32,575 nt of DNA from an uncultured Muribaculaceae bacterium (lineage in GTDB: Bacteria; Bacteroidota; Bacteroidia; Bacteroidales; Muribaculaceae), in assembly GCA_910584525.1 (NCBI GenBank), contig CAJUAT010000031.1, forward strand, positions 1 to 32,575, written 5' to 3'. Made by a program: the position numbers and the translations under genes. The notes beneath the pieces are model-generated. The model worked only from the letters and a program-made list of their open reading frames with translations, made no database searches and was not told the DNA's origin. Below are positions 16,115 to 23,550 of the stretch, piece after piece; position 1 is the stretch's first letter; the number at the start of each line of letters is the position of its first letter.

Positions 16115-16636
16115 TTATTTACCGTTGAACACTTTTTCTACGGGGATACCGCGCTGCTTGGCGATCTGAGCGGGGCTTCTGAGCTCGCCGAGAGCCTCGA
16201 TAGTGGCCTTGACGAGGTTGTGGGGGTTAGAGCTGCCCTTGCTCTTTGCGAGGACGTCGGTTACACCCACGCTCTCAAGCACGGCACGCATAGCGCCACC
16301 GGCCTTCACTCCCGTACCCTCAGAGGCAGGCTTGAGGAAAATCTCGGAGCCGCCGAACTTGGCGCTCACCTCATGGGGAATTGTTCCTTTGTACACGGGC
16401 ACCTTTATAAGGTTCTTCTTGGCAGCCTCCACGCCTTTGGCGATAGCTGCGGTTACCTCATTGGCTTTGCCGAGGCCCCATCCTATAACACCGTCGGAAT
16501 TGCCTACCACCACGATTGCGGCGAAGCTGAAGGCGCGACCACCCTTCGTGACTTTGGTCACACGGTTGATGGCCACCAGGCGATCCTGCAATTCCAAATC
16601 ATTAGTCGTCTTTACCTGATTGTTTCTCTTTGCCAT
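16115..16636 (-). CDS. rpsE: Ribosomal protein S5
   Basis: This 173-residue 30S protein sits at the mRNA entry channel and affects decoding accuracy. The N-terminal double-stranded RNA-binding fold spans about residues 13-75 (VTKVTKGGRAFSFAAIVVVG). The C-terminal ribosomal fold includes AVLESVGVTDVLAKSKGSSN. It lies between rplR (8 bp) and rpmD (11 bp). Confidence 0.98.
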   Translation of the reverse strand: MAKRNNQVKTTNDLELQDRLVAINRVTKVTKGGRAFSFAAIVVVGNSDGVIGWGLGKANEVTAAIAKGVEAAKKNLIKVPVYKGTIPHEVSAKFGGSEIFLKPASEGTGVKAGGAMRAVLESVGVTDVLAKSKGSSNPHNLVKATIEALGELRSPAQIAKQRGIPVEKVFNGK

Positions 16637-16644
16637 GATTCCTG

Positions 16645-16986
16645 TTAAAATTTAAGGCCTCCCTTGCGGGCTGCGTCTGCCAATGATTTTACACGTCCAT
16701 GGTAAAGGTAGCCGTTGCGGTCGAACACGACGCTCTCGACGCCCTTTTCCTTGGCTTTGCCGGCCACGGCCTCACCAACCTTGGCGGCTATCTCTGTCTT
16801 GGTGCCACCTTCCAGGCCTTTCGACGATGCCGAGCAGATGGTTTCGCCCTTAAGGTCGTCGACCAGCTGCACATAGATGGCCTTGTTGCTGCGGAACACG
16901 GTCATGCGCGGACGTTCCGCCGTGCCCTGTACCTTCCCGCGGATGCGGGTCTTTATCTTGTTTCTTCTTGCTATCTTGGATACCAT
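16645..16986 (-). CDS. rplR: Ribosomal protein L18
   Basis: This 113-residue protein binds 5S rRNA in the central protuberance together with L5. It starts MVSKIARRNKIKTRIRGKVQ and contains ERPRMTVFRSNKAIYVQL and the C-terminal FDRNGYLYHGRVKSLADAAR. It follows rplF by 10 bp and precedes rpsE by 8 bp. Confidence 0.97.
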   Translation of the reverse strand: MVSKIARRNKIKTRIRGKVQGTAERPRMTVFRSNKAIYVQLVDDLKGETICSASSKGLEGGTKTEIAAKVGEAVAGKAKEKGVESVVFDRNGYLYHGRVKSLADAARKGGLKF

Positions 16987-16996
16987 AATGCTTCAA

Positions 16997-17551
16997 TTAT
17001 TTAGCGTTAGCCGACTTGCCGGACTTGCGGCGGATAATCTCGCCGACAAACTTGATACCTTTGCCCTTGTAGGGTTCGGGCTTGCGCAGCGAGCGGATTT
17101 TTGCGCACACCTGACCCAGCAGCTGTTTGTCGCAGCTCTCGAGGATGATGAGCGGGTTCTTGTTGCGCTCGGACTTGGCTTCCACCTTGATTTCCTTGGG
17201 AAGCTTGATGTAGATGGCGTGGCTGAAACCCAGAGCGAGCTCCAGGACCTGTCCGGTGGATGTGGCGCGATAACCTACGCCCACCAGCTCCATCTCCTTC
17301 TTATAGCCTTCCGATACGCCTACCACCATGTTGTGGATAAGTGCGCGGTACAGACCGTGAAGCGAACGGTGTTCCTTGTCGTCGGTAGGACGGGTCACAT
17401 ACACGTGGCCTTCCTTTACCTCCACATTGATGTCAGGATTGATTTCCTGTTTGAGTTCTCCCTTGGGGCCTTTGACCGTTACCTCGTGGTCTTTGACTGT
17501 TACGGTTACTCCGGCCGGTATCTCGATTGGGGCTTTTCCTATTCGTGACAT
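16997..17551 (-). CDS. rplF: Ribosomal protein L6
   Basis: This 184-residue 50S protein near the factor-binding site is made of two repeated alpha/beta domains. It starts MSRIGKAPIEIPAGVTVTVK. The second repeat holds KPEPYKGKGIKFVGEIIRRKSGK near the C-terminus, the strongest family signature. It lies 16 bp after rpsH and 10 bp before rplR. Confidence 0.98.
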   Translation of the reverse strand: MSRIGKAPIEIPAGVTVTVKDHEVTVKGPKGELKQEINPDINVEVKEGHVYVTRPTDDKEHRSLHGLYRALIHNMVVGVSEGYKKEMELVGVGYRATSTGQVLELALGFSHAIYIKLPKEIKVEAKSERNKNPLIILESCDKQLLGQVCAKIRSLRKPEPYKGKGIKFVGEIIRRKSGKSANAK

Positions 17552-17567
17552 ACTTTCCTCCTTCCGA

Positions 17568-17966
17568 TTAATAAACGTAGCACAAAACCTCGCCGCCGAT
17601 CTTACGCTCGGCAGCTTCCTTGTTGGTCATTACTCCCTGTGAAGTAGACAGGATAGCGATGCCGAGGCCGTTGAGCACGCGCGGCATGTCCTTGTAACCT
17701 GTGTACTGGCGAAGACCCGGACGCGATACGCGGTGCAGGTTGGTGATGGCGCTCACCTTCTCTACCGGGTCATATTTCAGAGCGATCTTGATCACTCCCT
17801 TGGGGGCATTCGTATCATCGAACTTGTAGTTGAGGATATAGCCCTGATCGAAGAGGATCTTGGTGATCTCTCTCTTCATTTTCGACGTCGGAATCTCCAC
17901 CACGCGGTGGCCCGCCATGATGGCGTTCCGAAGTCTGGTCAAATAATCTGCTATAGGATCAGTCAT
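17568..17966 (-). CDS. rpsH: Ribosomal protein S8
   Basis: This 132-residue primary 16S rRNA binder starts MTDPIADYLTRLRNAIMAGH. The C-terminal RNA-binding segment has GIAILSTSQGVMTNKEA. In E. coli S8 represses the spc operon by binding its mRNA. Here two abutting hairpins fill the 117-bp gap before the gene and are a candidate control site. rplF follows 16 bp downstream. Confidence 0.98.
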   Translation of the reverse strand: MTDPIADYLTRLRNAIMAGHRVVEIPTSKMKREITKILFDQGYILNYKFDDTNAPKGVIKIALKYDPVEKVSAITNLHRVSRPGLRQYTGYKDMPRVLNGLGIAILSTSQGVMTNKEAAERKIGGEVLCYVY

Positions 17967-18019
17967 TTTTAGTTAATTGATTCAGATTTACCGAACAATA
18001 TTAAAACTCTCATGTTGAA

Positions 18020-18075
18020 ACCACCCCGGACGCAAGTCCGGGATGGTCCATATTTTGCTTAACGGAGCAATATGG
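18020..18075 (-). promoter_or_regulatory. Two abutting hairpins between rpsN and rpsH
   Basis: In mRNA sense, hairpin 1 (plus 18048-18075) pairs CCATATT with AATATGG and GCT with AGC, with a 2-nt bulge and a 6-nt loop. Hairpin 2 (plus 18020-18047) follows with no spacer. It is a 12-bp stem ACCAUCCCGGAC/GUCCGGGGUGGU with one U.G wobble and a UUGC loop. No U-run follows, so termination is unlikely. The pair lies 53 bp before the rpsH start. A role in S8-dependent control is inferred only. Confidence 0.5.
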
Positions 18076-18083
18076 CTAATATT

Positions 18084-18386
18084 TTACCAGCTTGCTTTCT
18101 TGACACCGGGGATAAGGCCGGCGGAAGCCATCTCGCGGAACTGTATTCTGGAGATACCGAACTGCCTCATATATCCTTTGGGACGGCCGGTGAGCTCGCA
18201 GCGGTTGTGGAGGCGTACGCGGCTGGCGTTGCGGGGAAGCTTCTGCAGTTTGGTAAGCGCCTCGTAGTCGATGTTGCCCTCGGCGTCGGCCAGCGACGCT
18301 TTCTTCAATGCCGCTTTCTTCTCGGCATATTTGGCAACCATGCGCTGACGCTTTACCTCACGCGCTTTCATTGATTCTTTTGCCAT
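18084..18386 (-). CDS. rpsN: Ribosomal protein S14, zinc-less form
   Basis: This 100-residue head protein of the 30S subunit starts MAKESMKAREVKRQRMVAKY and contains the core RLHNRCELTGRPKGYMRQFG. It lacks the paired CxxC motifs of zinc-binding S14, so it is the long C- type found in E. coli. It lies 39 bp after rplE. It is separated from rpsH by a 117-bp gap with two hairpins. Confidence 0.97.
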   Translation of the reverse strand: MAKESMKAREVKRQRMVAKYAEKKAALKKASLADAEGNIDYEALTKLQKLPRNASRVRLHNRCELTGRPKGYMRQFGISRIQFREMASAGLIPGVKKASW

Positions 18387-18425
18387 TTTCTATATATGTT
18401 CAAAAGTGATTGATCTGTAGTTCCG

Positions 18426-18968
18426 TTATTTCTTGAAGGGGAGGCCGAACTTCTTGAGGAGGGCGAAACCTTCCTCATCGGTCTTGGCGCTGGTCACGAA
18501 CGTGATGTTCATACCCTGCAGCTTCGGAACGTTGTCGATGTTGATCTCGGGGAAGATGATCTGCTCGGTGATGCCGAGGGTGTAGTTGCCACGGCCGTCG
18601 AGCTTGTTGTTGATACCCTTGAAGTCGCGGATACGGGGCAGAGCCACGCGAACGAGACGCTCGAGGAACTCATACATTCTCTCGCGGCGGAGTGTAACCA
18701 TTACGCCTACGGGCATCTTCTTACGGAGCTTGAAAGCGGCGATATCCTTGCGTGAGAGGGTAGGCACGGCCTTCTGGCCAGTGATTGCCGTGATTTCGGT
18801 CACGGCTGTCTCTATGAGCTTCTTGTCCTGGGTGGCGTCGCCGAGACCCTGGTTAATCACGATCTTCTCCAGACGGGGCACCTGCATAGGAGTGGTGTAC
18901 TTGAATTCCTCGGTAAGCTCGGGAACAATCTTCTCCTTATAGATTTTTGAAAGTGTAGTCTCGCTCAT
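18426..18968 (-). CDS. rplE: Ribosomal protein L5
   Basis: This 180-residue protein binds 5S rRNA and touches the P-site tRNA and S13 across the subunit interface. It has the family segments RLEKIVINQGLGDA, LRKKMPVGVMVTLR and PRIRDFKGIN. Its ATG overlaps the rplX stop by 4 nt, suggesting coupled translation. rpsN follows after 39 bp. Confidence 0.98.
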   Translation of the reverse strand: MSETTLSKIYKEKIVPELTEEFKYTTPMQVPRLEKIVINQGLGDATQDKKLIETAVTEITAITGQKAVPTLSRKDIAAFKLRKKMPVGVMVTLRRERMYEFLERLVRVALPRIRDFKGINNKLDGRGNYTLGITEQIIFPEINIDNVPKLQGMNITFVTSAKTDEEGFALLKKFGLPFKK

Positions 18969-19288
18969 GCCTTGATCTCCTCTCCTGATTTTTTAGCGTA
19001 ACGCACCAGTTTGCCGGCCTCGTTGCGGCGGCGGCCGATGCGGGTGGGCTTACCGCTCTTGGGGTCCACCACATTAAGGTTAGAAATATGCACCGGAGCT
19101 TCAATCTTGACGATGCCGCCCTGGGGATACTTGGCGGTCGGCTTGGTGCTCTTGGAGACAATATTGATGCCTTCCACGATGGCGCGGTTCTTCTTTACCA
19201 GCACCTCGAGAACGCGGCCGGTCTTACCTTTGTCGTCGCCGGCGTTGACGTAGACCGTGTCCCCTTTCTTTATATGCAATTTTGCCAT
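18965..19288 (-). CDS. rplX: Ribosomal protein L24
   Basis: This 107-residue assembly-initiator protein of the 50S subunit has the KOW motif near the N-terminus (KGDTVYVNAGDDKGKTGRVLEV). PQGGIVKIEAPVHISNL lies in the middle. Its end overlaps rplE by 4 nt. A 51-bp gap with a small AGGGG/CCCCT hairpin (19319-19334) separates it from rplN. Confidence 0.97.
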   Translation of the reverse strand: MAKLHIKKGDTVYVNAGDDKGKTGRVLEVLVKKNRAIVEGINIVSKSTKPTAKYPQGGIVKIEAPVHISNLNVVDPKSGKPTRIGRRRNEAGKLVRYAKKSGEEIKA

Positions 19289-19339
19289 TTTTGTATACTT
19301 GAGAAATATTACCGATAGAGGGGCATATACCCCTTTGCA

Positions 19340-19705
19340 TCAGAGCACCTCGGGGGCGAGGGACACGATTTTCATGTTGGTAGCACGCAGCTCGCGGGCC
19401 ACAGGTCCGAAGATACGGGTTCCGCGGAGCTCGCCGTTGTTGTTGAGCAGCACGCAGGCGTTGTCATCGAAACGGATGTAGCTGCCGTCGGCGCGACGGA
19501 TTTCCTTCTTGGTACGCACCACGACGGCCTTCGACACGGTGCCTTTCTTAACCTCCGACGACGGGATGGTGCTCTTGACGGTCACTACGATAGTGTCGCC
19601 CACACTCGCATACCGGCGTCCGGTACCGCCGAGAACATGGATGCAAAGCACTTCCTTCGCACCGCTGTTGTCGGCTACTGTCAAACGTGATTCGGTCTGT
19701 ATCAT
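19340..19705 (-). CDS. rplN: Ribosomal protein L14
   Basis: This 121-residue beta-barrel protein of the 50S subunit starts MIQTESRLTVADNSGAKEVL and holds GDTIVVTVKSTIPSSEVKKG and the GTRIFGPVARELR signature near the C-terminus. It begins 2 bp after the rpsQ stop, and rplX follows after 51 bp. Confidence 0.98.
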   Translation of the reverse strand: MIQTESRLTVADNSGAKEVLCIHVLGGTGRRYASVGDTIVVTVKSTIPSSEVKKGTVSKAVVVRTKKEIRRADGSYIRFDDNACVLLNNNGELRGTRIFGPVARELRATNMKIVSLAPEVL

Positions 19706-19707
19706 GG

Positions 19708-19971
19708 TTACTTAACTTTTTCGATGATTTCAACAAGTCTCCATCTCTTGGTCTTACTCAAGGGACGTGTCTCCATCAGACGAACCTTGTCGCCAACGGA
19801 GCATTCATTCTTCTCGTCGTGAGCGTGATATTTCTTTGTCTTGTTGACAAATTTACCGTAAATCGGATGTTTTTCCTTCCATTTGATTTCGACAGTAATG
19901 GTCTTGTCGCACTTGTTGCTCGAAACCACTCCGACACGCTCTTTTCTAAGATGTCTTTTCTGTTCTTCCAT
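19708..19971 (-). CDS. rpsQ: Ribosomal protein S17
   Basis: This 87-residue OB-fold protein binds 16S rRNA early in 30S assembly. It contains RVGVVSSNKCDKTITVEI and the conserved ETRPLSKTKRWRLVEI near the C-terminus. It lies 26 bp after rpmC and 2 bp before rplN. Confidence 0.97.
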   Translation of the reverse strand: MEEQKRHLRKERVGVVSSNKCDKTITVEIKWKEKHPIYGKFVNKTKKYHAHDEKNECSVGDKVRLMETRPLSKTKRWRLVEIIEKVK

Positions 19972-19997
19972 TTTTTACAGATTGTCAGCGGGTTGTG

Positions 19998-20210
19998 TTA
20001 CTTTGCGGCGGGAGCTGCCTGAGCAATCTCCTTCTGACGCAATACTGTCTTCAGACGTGCGATGTGACGGCGGTCACGTGTAATCTTCGCCGGATTGTCT
20101 GAGGGAGTAATCGCGTGCGCTACTTTCAATTCACGATAAGCCTTCTCGGCAGCCTCTATCTGGGCCTGCAGCTCCTGAATGCTTAATTCCTTGATTTCTT
20201 CCTTTTTCAT
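19998..20210 (-). CDS. rpmC: Ribosomal protein L29
   Basis: This 70-residue helical-hairpin protein sits at the peptide exit tunnel. It begins MKKEEIKELSIQELQ and holds the family core NPAKITRDRRHIARLKTVL, ending in an Ala-rich tail. The open frame extends upstream to 20363, but that extension crosses the leader region and has no L29 similarity, so ATG 20210 is the start. Unusually, a terminator and promoter separate it from rplP, so it appears to head its own transcript. Confidence 0.95.
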   Translation of the reverse strand: MKKEEIKELSIQELQAQIEAAEKAYRELKVAHAITPSDNPAKITRDRRHIARLKTVLRQKEIAQAAPAAK

Positions 20211-20329
20211 TTTTAACTCTCGTTGTTTTGTCGTTTTGCAGACATGACACACCCCCGACCCCTCCCCCTTTCTTGCAAAAGGAGTGCGCCGGGACTGCAT
20301 CGCCGGAATGGTCTTACCCTTCCGAATCG

Positions 20330-20337
20330 CAAAATTA
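20330..20337 (-). promoter_or_regulatory. Internal promoter box driving rpmC and downstream genes
   Basis: In minus-strand sense, TAATTTTG (plus 20330-20337) matches the Bacteroidota -7 consensus. The expected -33 position has no TTTG-like match, so the promoter is only half supported. A start near 20325 would give a leader of roughly 115 nt before rpmC. That leader can form a CGGAA/TTCCG hairpin just after the start. Confidence 0.5.
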
Positions 20338-20412
20338 ATAAAAATTTCCGACTTATCATGCATCCTCCTCCATTTTCAGGCATAAAAAATCTAAAAAACG
20401 GGGAAATACCGT

Positions 20413-20454
20413 AAAAAGGCACCCCCGACCTGCATGAAACAGGACGGGGGAGCC
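20413..20454 (-). terminator. Rho-independent terminator after rplP, inside the r-protein cluster
   Basis: In mRNA sense the stem is GGC-u-CCCCCG-u-CCTG pairing with CAGG-u-CGGGGG-u-GCC. This gives 13 G/C-rich pairs interrupted by two symmetric U.U mismatches, with a 7-nt loop. Five U residues (plus 20413-20417) follow directly. It starts 40 bp after the rplP stop. Confidence 0.85.
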
Positions 20455-20494
20455 GGATAATCTGTCTATCTGGGAATGGTGCTCAGGGGCACCA

Positions 20495-20926
20495 TCACAC
20501 GTTCTGGGAGGGGTCGTAGTCGCGGCGCACGATGAACTTTGTGAGCACGGGGAGCTTCTGGGCAGCGAGGCGGAGAGCTTCCTTGGCCACATCGTATGGA
20601 ACGCCGTCCACCTCGATGAGGATACGTCCCGGGGTTACAGGTGCCACGAATCCTTCGGGGTTACCTTTACCTTTACCCATACGAACCTCGGCAGGCTTCT
20701 TGGTGATAGGCTTGTCGGGGAAAATACGGATCCAGATCTGGCCCTGACGCTGCATGTAACGGGTCACTGCCACACGGGCAGCCTCGATCTGACGGCCGGT
20801 AATCCATTTCGAATCCAGAGTCTTGATACCGAACGAGCCGAACGCCAGCTGGTTGCCGCGCTGAGCCTCGCCCTTCATCCGTCCCTTTTGTGAGCGACGG
20901 TACCTTGTTTTCTTAGGCTGTAACAT
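20495..20926 (-). CDS. rplP: Ribosomal protein L16
   Basis: This 143-residue 50S protein near the A-site tRNA elbow starts MLQPKKTRYRRSQKGRMKGE. It holds FGIKTLDSKWITGRQIEAAR and RMGKGKGNPEGFVAPVTPG. It lies 18 bp after rpsC. Contrary to the usual tight rplP-rpmC spacing, 284 bp with a terminator follow it. Confidence 0.98.
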   Translation of the reverse strand: MLQPKKTRYRRSQKGRMKGEAQRGNQLAFGSFGIKTLDSKWITGRQIEAARVAVTRYMQRQGQIWIRIFPDKPITKKPAEVRMGKGKGNPEGFVAPVTPGRILIEVDGVPYDVAKEALRLAAQKLPVLTKFIVRRDYDPSQNV

Positions 20927-20944
20927 TATCTTGGGTTCTTTATC

Positions 20945-21679
20945 TTATCGGTTATTGTTCTTTTTGTTGCGGAAACCGCCACGACCGCCACGGGGAGGCA
21001 TGGGGCGTCCCGGCTCTTTCTGGCCAGCCACGTAGGAAGGGGTGAGCTCTTTCTTGCCATACACCTCACCACGGCAGATCCATACCTTGATACCGATGAT
21101 ACCTACCTTGGTGAGAGCCTCAAACATAGCGTAGTCGATGTCGGCACGCAGAGTGTGGAGAGGGGTACGACCCTCCTTGAACATCTCGCTGCGGGCCATT
21201 TCGGCGCCGTTGAGACGTCCGCTCACCTGCACCTTGATACCCTCGGCACCCATGCGCATCGTGGAGGCAACGGCCATCTTGACGGCACGGCGGTAAGCTA
21301 CCTTGTTCTCGATCTGACGGGCTATGTTGTTGGCAACAATCTCCGCATCCAGCTCCGGACGCTTGATCTCGTAGATGTTGATCTGCACATCCTTGCCGGT
21401 AATCTTCTTGAGCTCCTCCTTGAGGATATCCACATCCTTGCCGCCTTTACCGATAATCATACCGGGACGAGAGGTGGCGATGGTGATGGTGGCCATCTTC
21501 AGAGTGCGCTCGATGATGATACGCGACACGCTGGCTTTTTCCAGACGCTTATGAAGGTACTTGCGGATCTTGGAGTCCTCCAGAAGGGTTTCTCCATATT
21601 TTTTGCCGCCGTACCAGTTTGAGTCCCAACCGCGGATTACGCCCAGACGGTTGCTGATCGGATTAACTTTCTGTCCCAT
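20945..21679 (-). CDS. rpsC: Ribosomal protein S3
   Basis: This 244-residue protein forms part of the mRNA entry channel and helicase. The N-terminal KH domain includes MIIGKGGKDVDILKEEL near 74-90. The C-terminal S3 domain has GRLNGAEMARSEMFKEGRTP and IGIKVWICRGEVYGK. The tail is Gly/Arg-rich. It lies 6 bp after rplV and 18 bp before rplP. Confidence 0.98.
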   Translation of the reverse strand: MGQKVNPISNRLGVIRGWDSNWYGGKKYGETLLEDSKIRKYLHKRLEKASVSRIIIERTLKMATITIATSRPGMIIGKGGKDVDILKEELKKITGKDVQINIYEIKRPELDAEIVANNIARQIENKVAYRRAVKMAVASTMRMGAEGIKVQVSGRLNGAEMARSEMFKEGRTPLHTLRADIDYAMFEALTKVGIIGIKVWICRGEVYGKKELTPSYVAGQKEPGRPMPPRGGRGGFRNKKNNNR

Positions 21680-21685
21680 AATGCG

Positions 21686-22090
21686 TCAGTCTTTTTTAGA
21701 GTCCATAGTGTCAACGAACAAAGTCACGTGGTTCGAACGTTTGCGTATTCTGTAACCGCGGCCCTGGGGAGCGGGACGCATGCGCTTGAGCATCGGGGCT
21801 GCGTCCACGAAGACTGTCTTTACGAACAGTTCGCCGGCCTCGGCCTTCCGATCGTTCTTCTGTTCCCAGTTGGCAATAGCCGACCGGAGAAGCTTCTCGA
21901 CCTTGCGAGAGGCCTCCTTGTTGGAAAATCTAAGTATGCCGAGGGCTTTGAAAGCCTCCTGGCCGCGGATCATGTCCACGACGAGGCGCATCTTGCGCGG
22001 CGATGAAGGCACGTTGCGGAGACGGGCTCCGTAGGTGGTCTTCCTGGCTTCCTTTATAGCGTCGGCTGCATTTCTCTTTCTTACACCCAT
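21686..22090 (-). CDS. rplV: Ribosomal protein L22
   Basis: This 134-residue protein has a globular part (VPSSPRKMRLVVDMIRGQ near 26-43) and a long beta-hairpin that lines the exit tunnel near residues 90-115 (APMLKRMRPAPQGRGYRIRK). It is the site of macrolide-resistance changes in other bacteria. I see no deletion in the loop. It lies 40 bp after rpsS. Confidence 0.97.
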   Translation of the reverse strand: MGVRKRNAADAIKEARKTTYGARLRNVPSSPRKMRLVVDMIRGQEAFKALGILRFSNKEASRKVEKLLRSAIANWEQKNDRKAEAGELFVKTVFVDAAPMLKRMRPAPQGRGYRIRKRSNHVTLFVDTMDSKKD

Positions 22091-22130
22091 TGTATTCTTT
22101 TCTTTTTACTTGAATTGTTTGTGGAGACCG

Positions 22131-22400
22131 TTATTTTTTCTTATTGCCGGCGTGTCCACGGAAGGTGCGTGTCGGCGCGAATTCGCCGAGCTTGTGGCCC
22201 ACCATGTTCTCCGTCACGTATACGGGGATGAACTTGTTGCCGTTATGCACGGCGAAAGTATGTCCCACGAAGTCGGGCGAGATCATCGAGGCGCGGCTCC
22301 ACGTCTTGATGACGCTTTTCTTACCGCTCTCCTCCATTGCTGCGACCTTCTTCTCCAGCTTTACGCTGATAAACGGTCCTTTTTTAAGCGAACGACTCAT
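22131..22400 (-). CDS. rpsS: Ribosomal protein S19
   Basis: This 89-residue head protein of the 30S subunit starts MSRSLKKGPFISVKLEKKV. The conserved TWSRASMISPDFVGHTFAVHNG and VGHKLGEFAPTRTFRGH segments cover most of the protein. It lies 18 bp after rplB and 40 bp before rplV. Confidence 0.98.
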   Translation of the reverse strand: MSRSLKKGPFISVKLEKKVAAMEESGKKSVIKTWSRASMISPDFVGHTFAVHNGNKFIPVYVTENMVGHKLGEFAPTRTFRGHAGNKKK

Positions 22401-22418
22401 GATTGCTTCTTTATCAAA

Positions 22419-23246
22419 TTATTTTTTCCTTCTTTCAATTATGTACTTCGAGCTATGCTTCTTGGGCGAGCGTGTCTTGAGGCCCTTTGCATAGAGACCT
22501 GTACGGGAGCGGGGATGACCACCGGACTGACGGCCTTCACCACCACCCATCGGGTGGTCTACAGGGTTCATGACAACACCACGGTTGTGGGGGCGACGGC
22601 CCAGCCAGCGGCTGCGGCCTGCCTTGCCGCTCTTCTCGAGGTTGTGGTCGGAGTTGCCTACCACGCCGATGGTGGCGCGGCATGTCAGCAGGATGCGACG
22701 GGTTTCTCCGGAAGGTAATTTGATGATCGCATAGTTGCCCTCACGAGAGGTAAGCTGTGCGAACGTGCCGGCGGAGCGTGCCATAGAGGCGCCCTGGCCG
22801 GGTCGAAGCTCTATACAATGGATGAGTGTGCCGACAGGTATCTTCGACAGGGGGAGGCAGTTGCCTACCTCGGGGGCGGCATTCTCGCCGCTCACTACCG
22901 TCTGACCTACCTCCAGGCCGTTGGGGGCTATCATATAAGCCTTTGTACCGTCCTGATAGTAGAGCAGGGCTATGCGTGCCGAGCGGTTGGGGTCGTACTC
23001 GATGGTCTTGACCGTGGCCGGTACGCCGTCGTTCACTCTCTTGAAGTCGATGAGACGCAATTTCCTCTTATGGCCGCCGCCGCGATAGCGCGTCGACAGA
23101 TGCCCCGACGAGTTGCGGCCGCCTGTGCTCCGCTTCCCGACTGTAAGAGTCTTCTCTGGTGTGGTAGCAGTGATTTGTCCTTTGAACACACCAATAACCT
23201 TGTGTCTTTGCCCGGGGGTGGTGGGCTTGAATTTTCTTACTGCCAT
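22419..23246 (-). CDS. rplB: Ribosomal protein L2
   Basis: This 275-residue protein is among the most conserved in the 50S subunit and is needed for subunit joining and peptidyl-transferase centre assembly. It has MAVRKFKPTTPGQRHKVIG at the start. The C-terminal RGVVMNPVDHPMGGGEGRQ segment carries the critical His near residue 230. Length is normal. It lies 2 bp after rplW. Confidence 0.98.
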   Translation of the reverse strand: MAVRKFKPTTPGQRHKVIGVFKGQITATTPEKTLTVGKRSTGGRNSSGHLSTRYRGGGHKRKLRLIDFKRVNDGVPATVKTIEYDPNRSARIALLYYQDGTKAYMIAPNGLEVGQTVVSGENAAPEVGNCLPLSKIPVGTLIHCIELRPGQGASMARSAGTFAQLTSREGNYAIIKLPSGETRRILLTCRATIGVVGNSDHNLEKSGKAGRSRWLGRRPHNRGVVMNPVDHPMGGGEGRQSGGHPRSRTGLYAKGLKTRSPKKHSSKYIIERRKK

Positions 23247-23248
23247 TT

Positions 23249-23539
23249 TTAAAGATTGCTATAATAGTCGATTTTCTGTCCCTCGGCCACAGTCACGTAA
23301 GCCTTCTTGAAGGCATCCTGACGGCCGCGGATGAGCCCTTTCTTTGTGTAGCGCTGTTTGCGCTTGCCCGCGTAGTTGGCGATGTTCACCCTCTCAACGC
23401 GCACATTGTACATCTTCTCCACAAGGTCCTTGATCTGGAACTTGTTGGCGTCGGGAGACACCTTGAAGGTGTAGCAGTTCTGTTTCTCGCTGAATGCGGT
23501 GGCCTTCTCGGTCACGAGCGGTTTGATCTGTATGTCCAT
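23249..23539 (-). CDS. rplW: Ribosomal protein L23
   Basis: This 96-residue protein at the tunnel exit docks trigger factor and SRP. It starts MDIQIKPLVTEKATAFSEKQ and holds YTFKVSPDANKFQIKDLVEK and the basic loop YAGKRKQRYTKKGLIRGR. It lies 11 bp after rplD and 2 bp before rplB. Confidence 0.97.
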   Translation of the reverse strand: MDIQIKPLVTEKATAFSEKQNCYTFKVSPDANKFQIKDLVEKMYNVRVERVNIANYAGKRKQRYTKKGLIRGRQDAFKKAYVTVAEGQKIDYYSNL

Positions 23540-23550
23540 TTCGTGTCTCC

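Noticed and set aside
19319..19334. AGGGG/CCCCT hairpin between rplN and rplX as a terminator
   Set aside because: The stem is only 5 bp and the downstream T-run in gene direction is absent, so transcription should continue.
20213..20422. Small frames in the rplP-rpmC gap, including an upstream extension of rpmC
   Set aside because: They overlap the terminator and promoter region and show no L29 or other similarity. The ATG at 20210 gives a standard L29.
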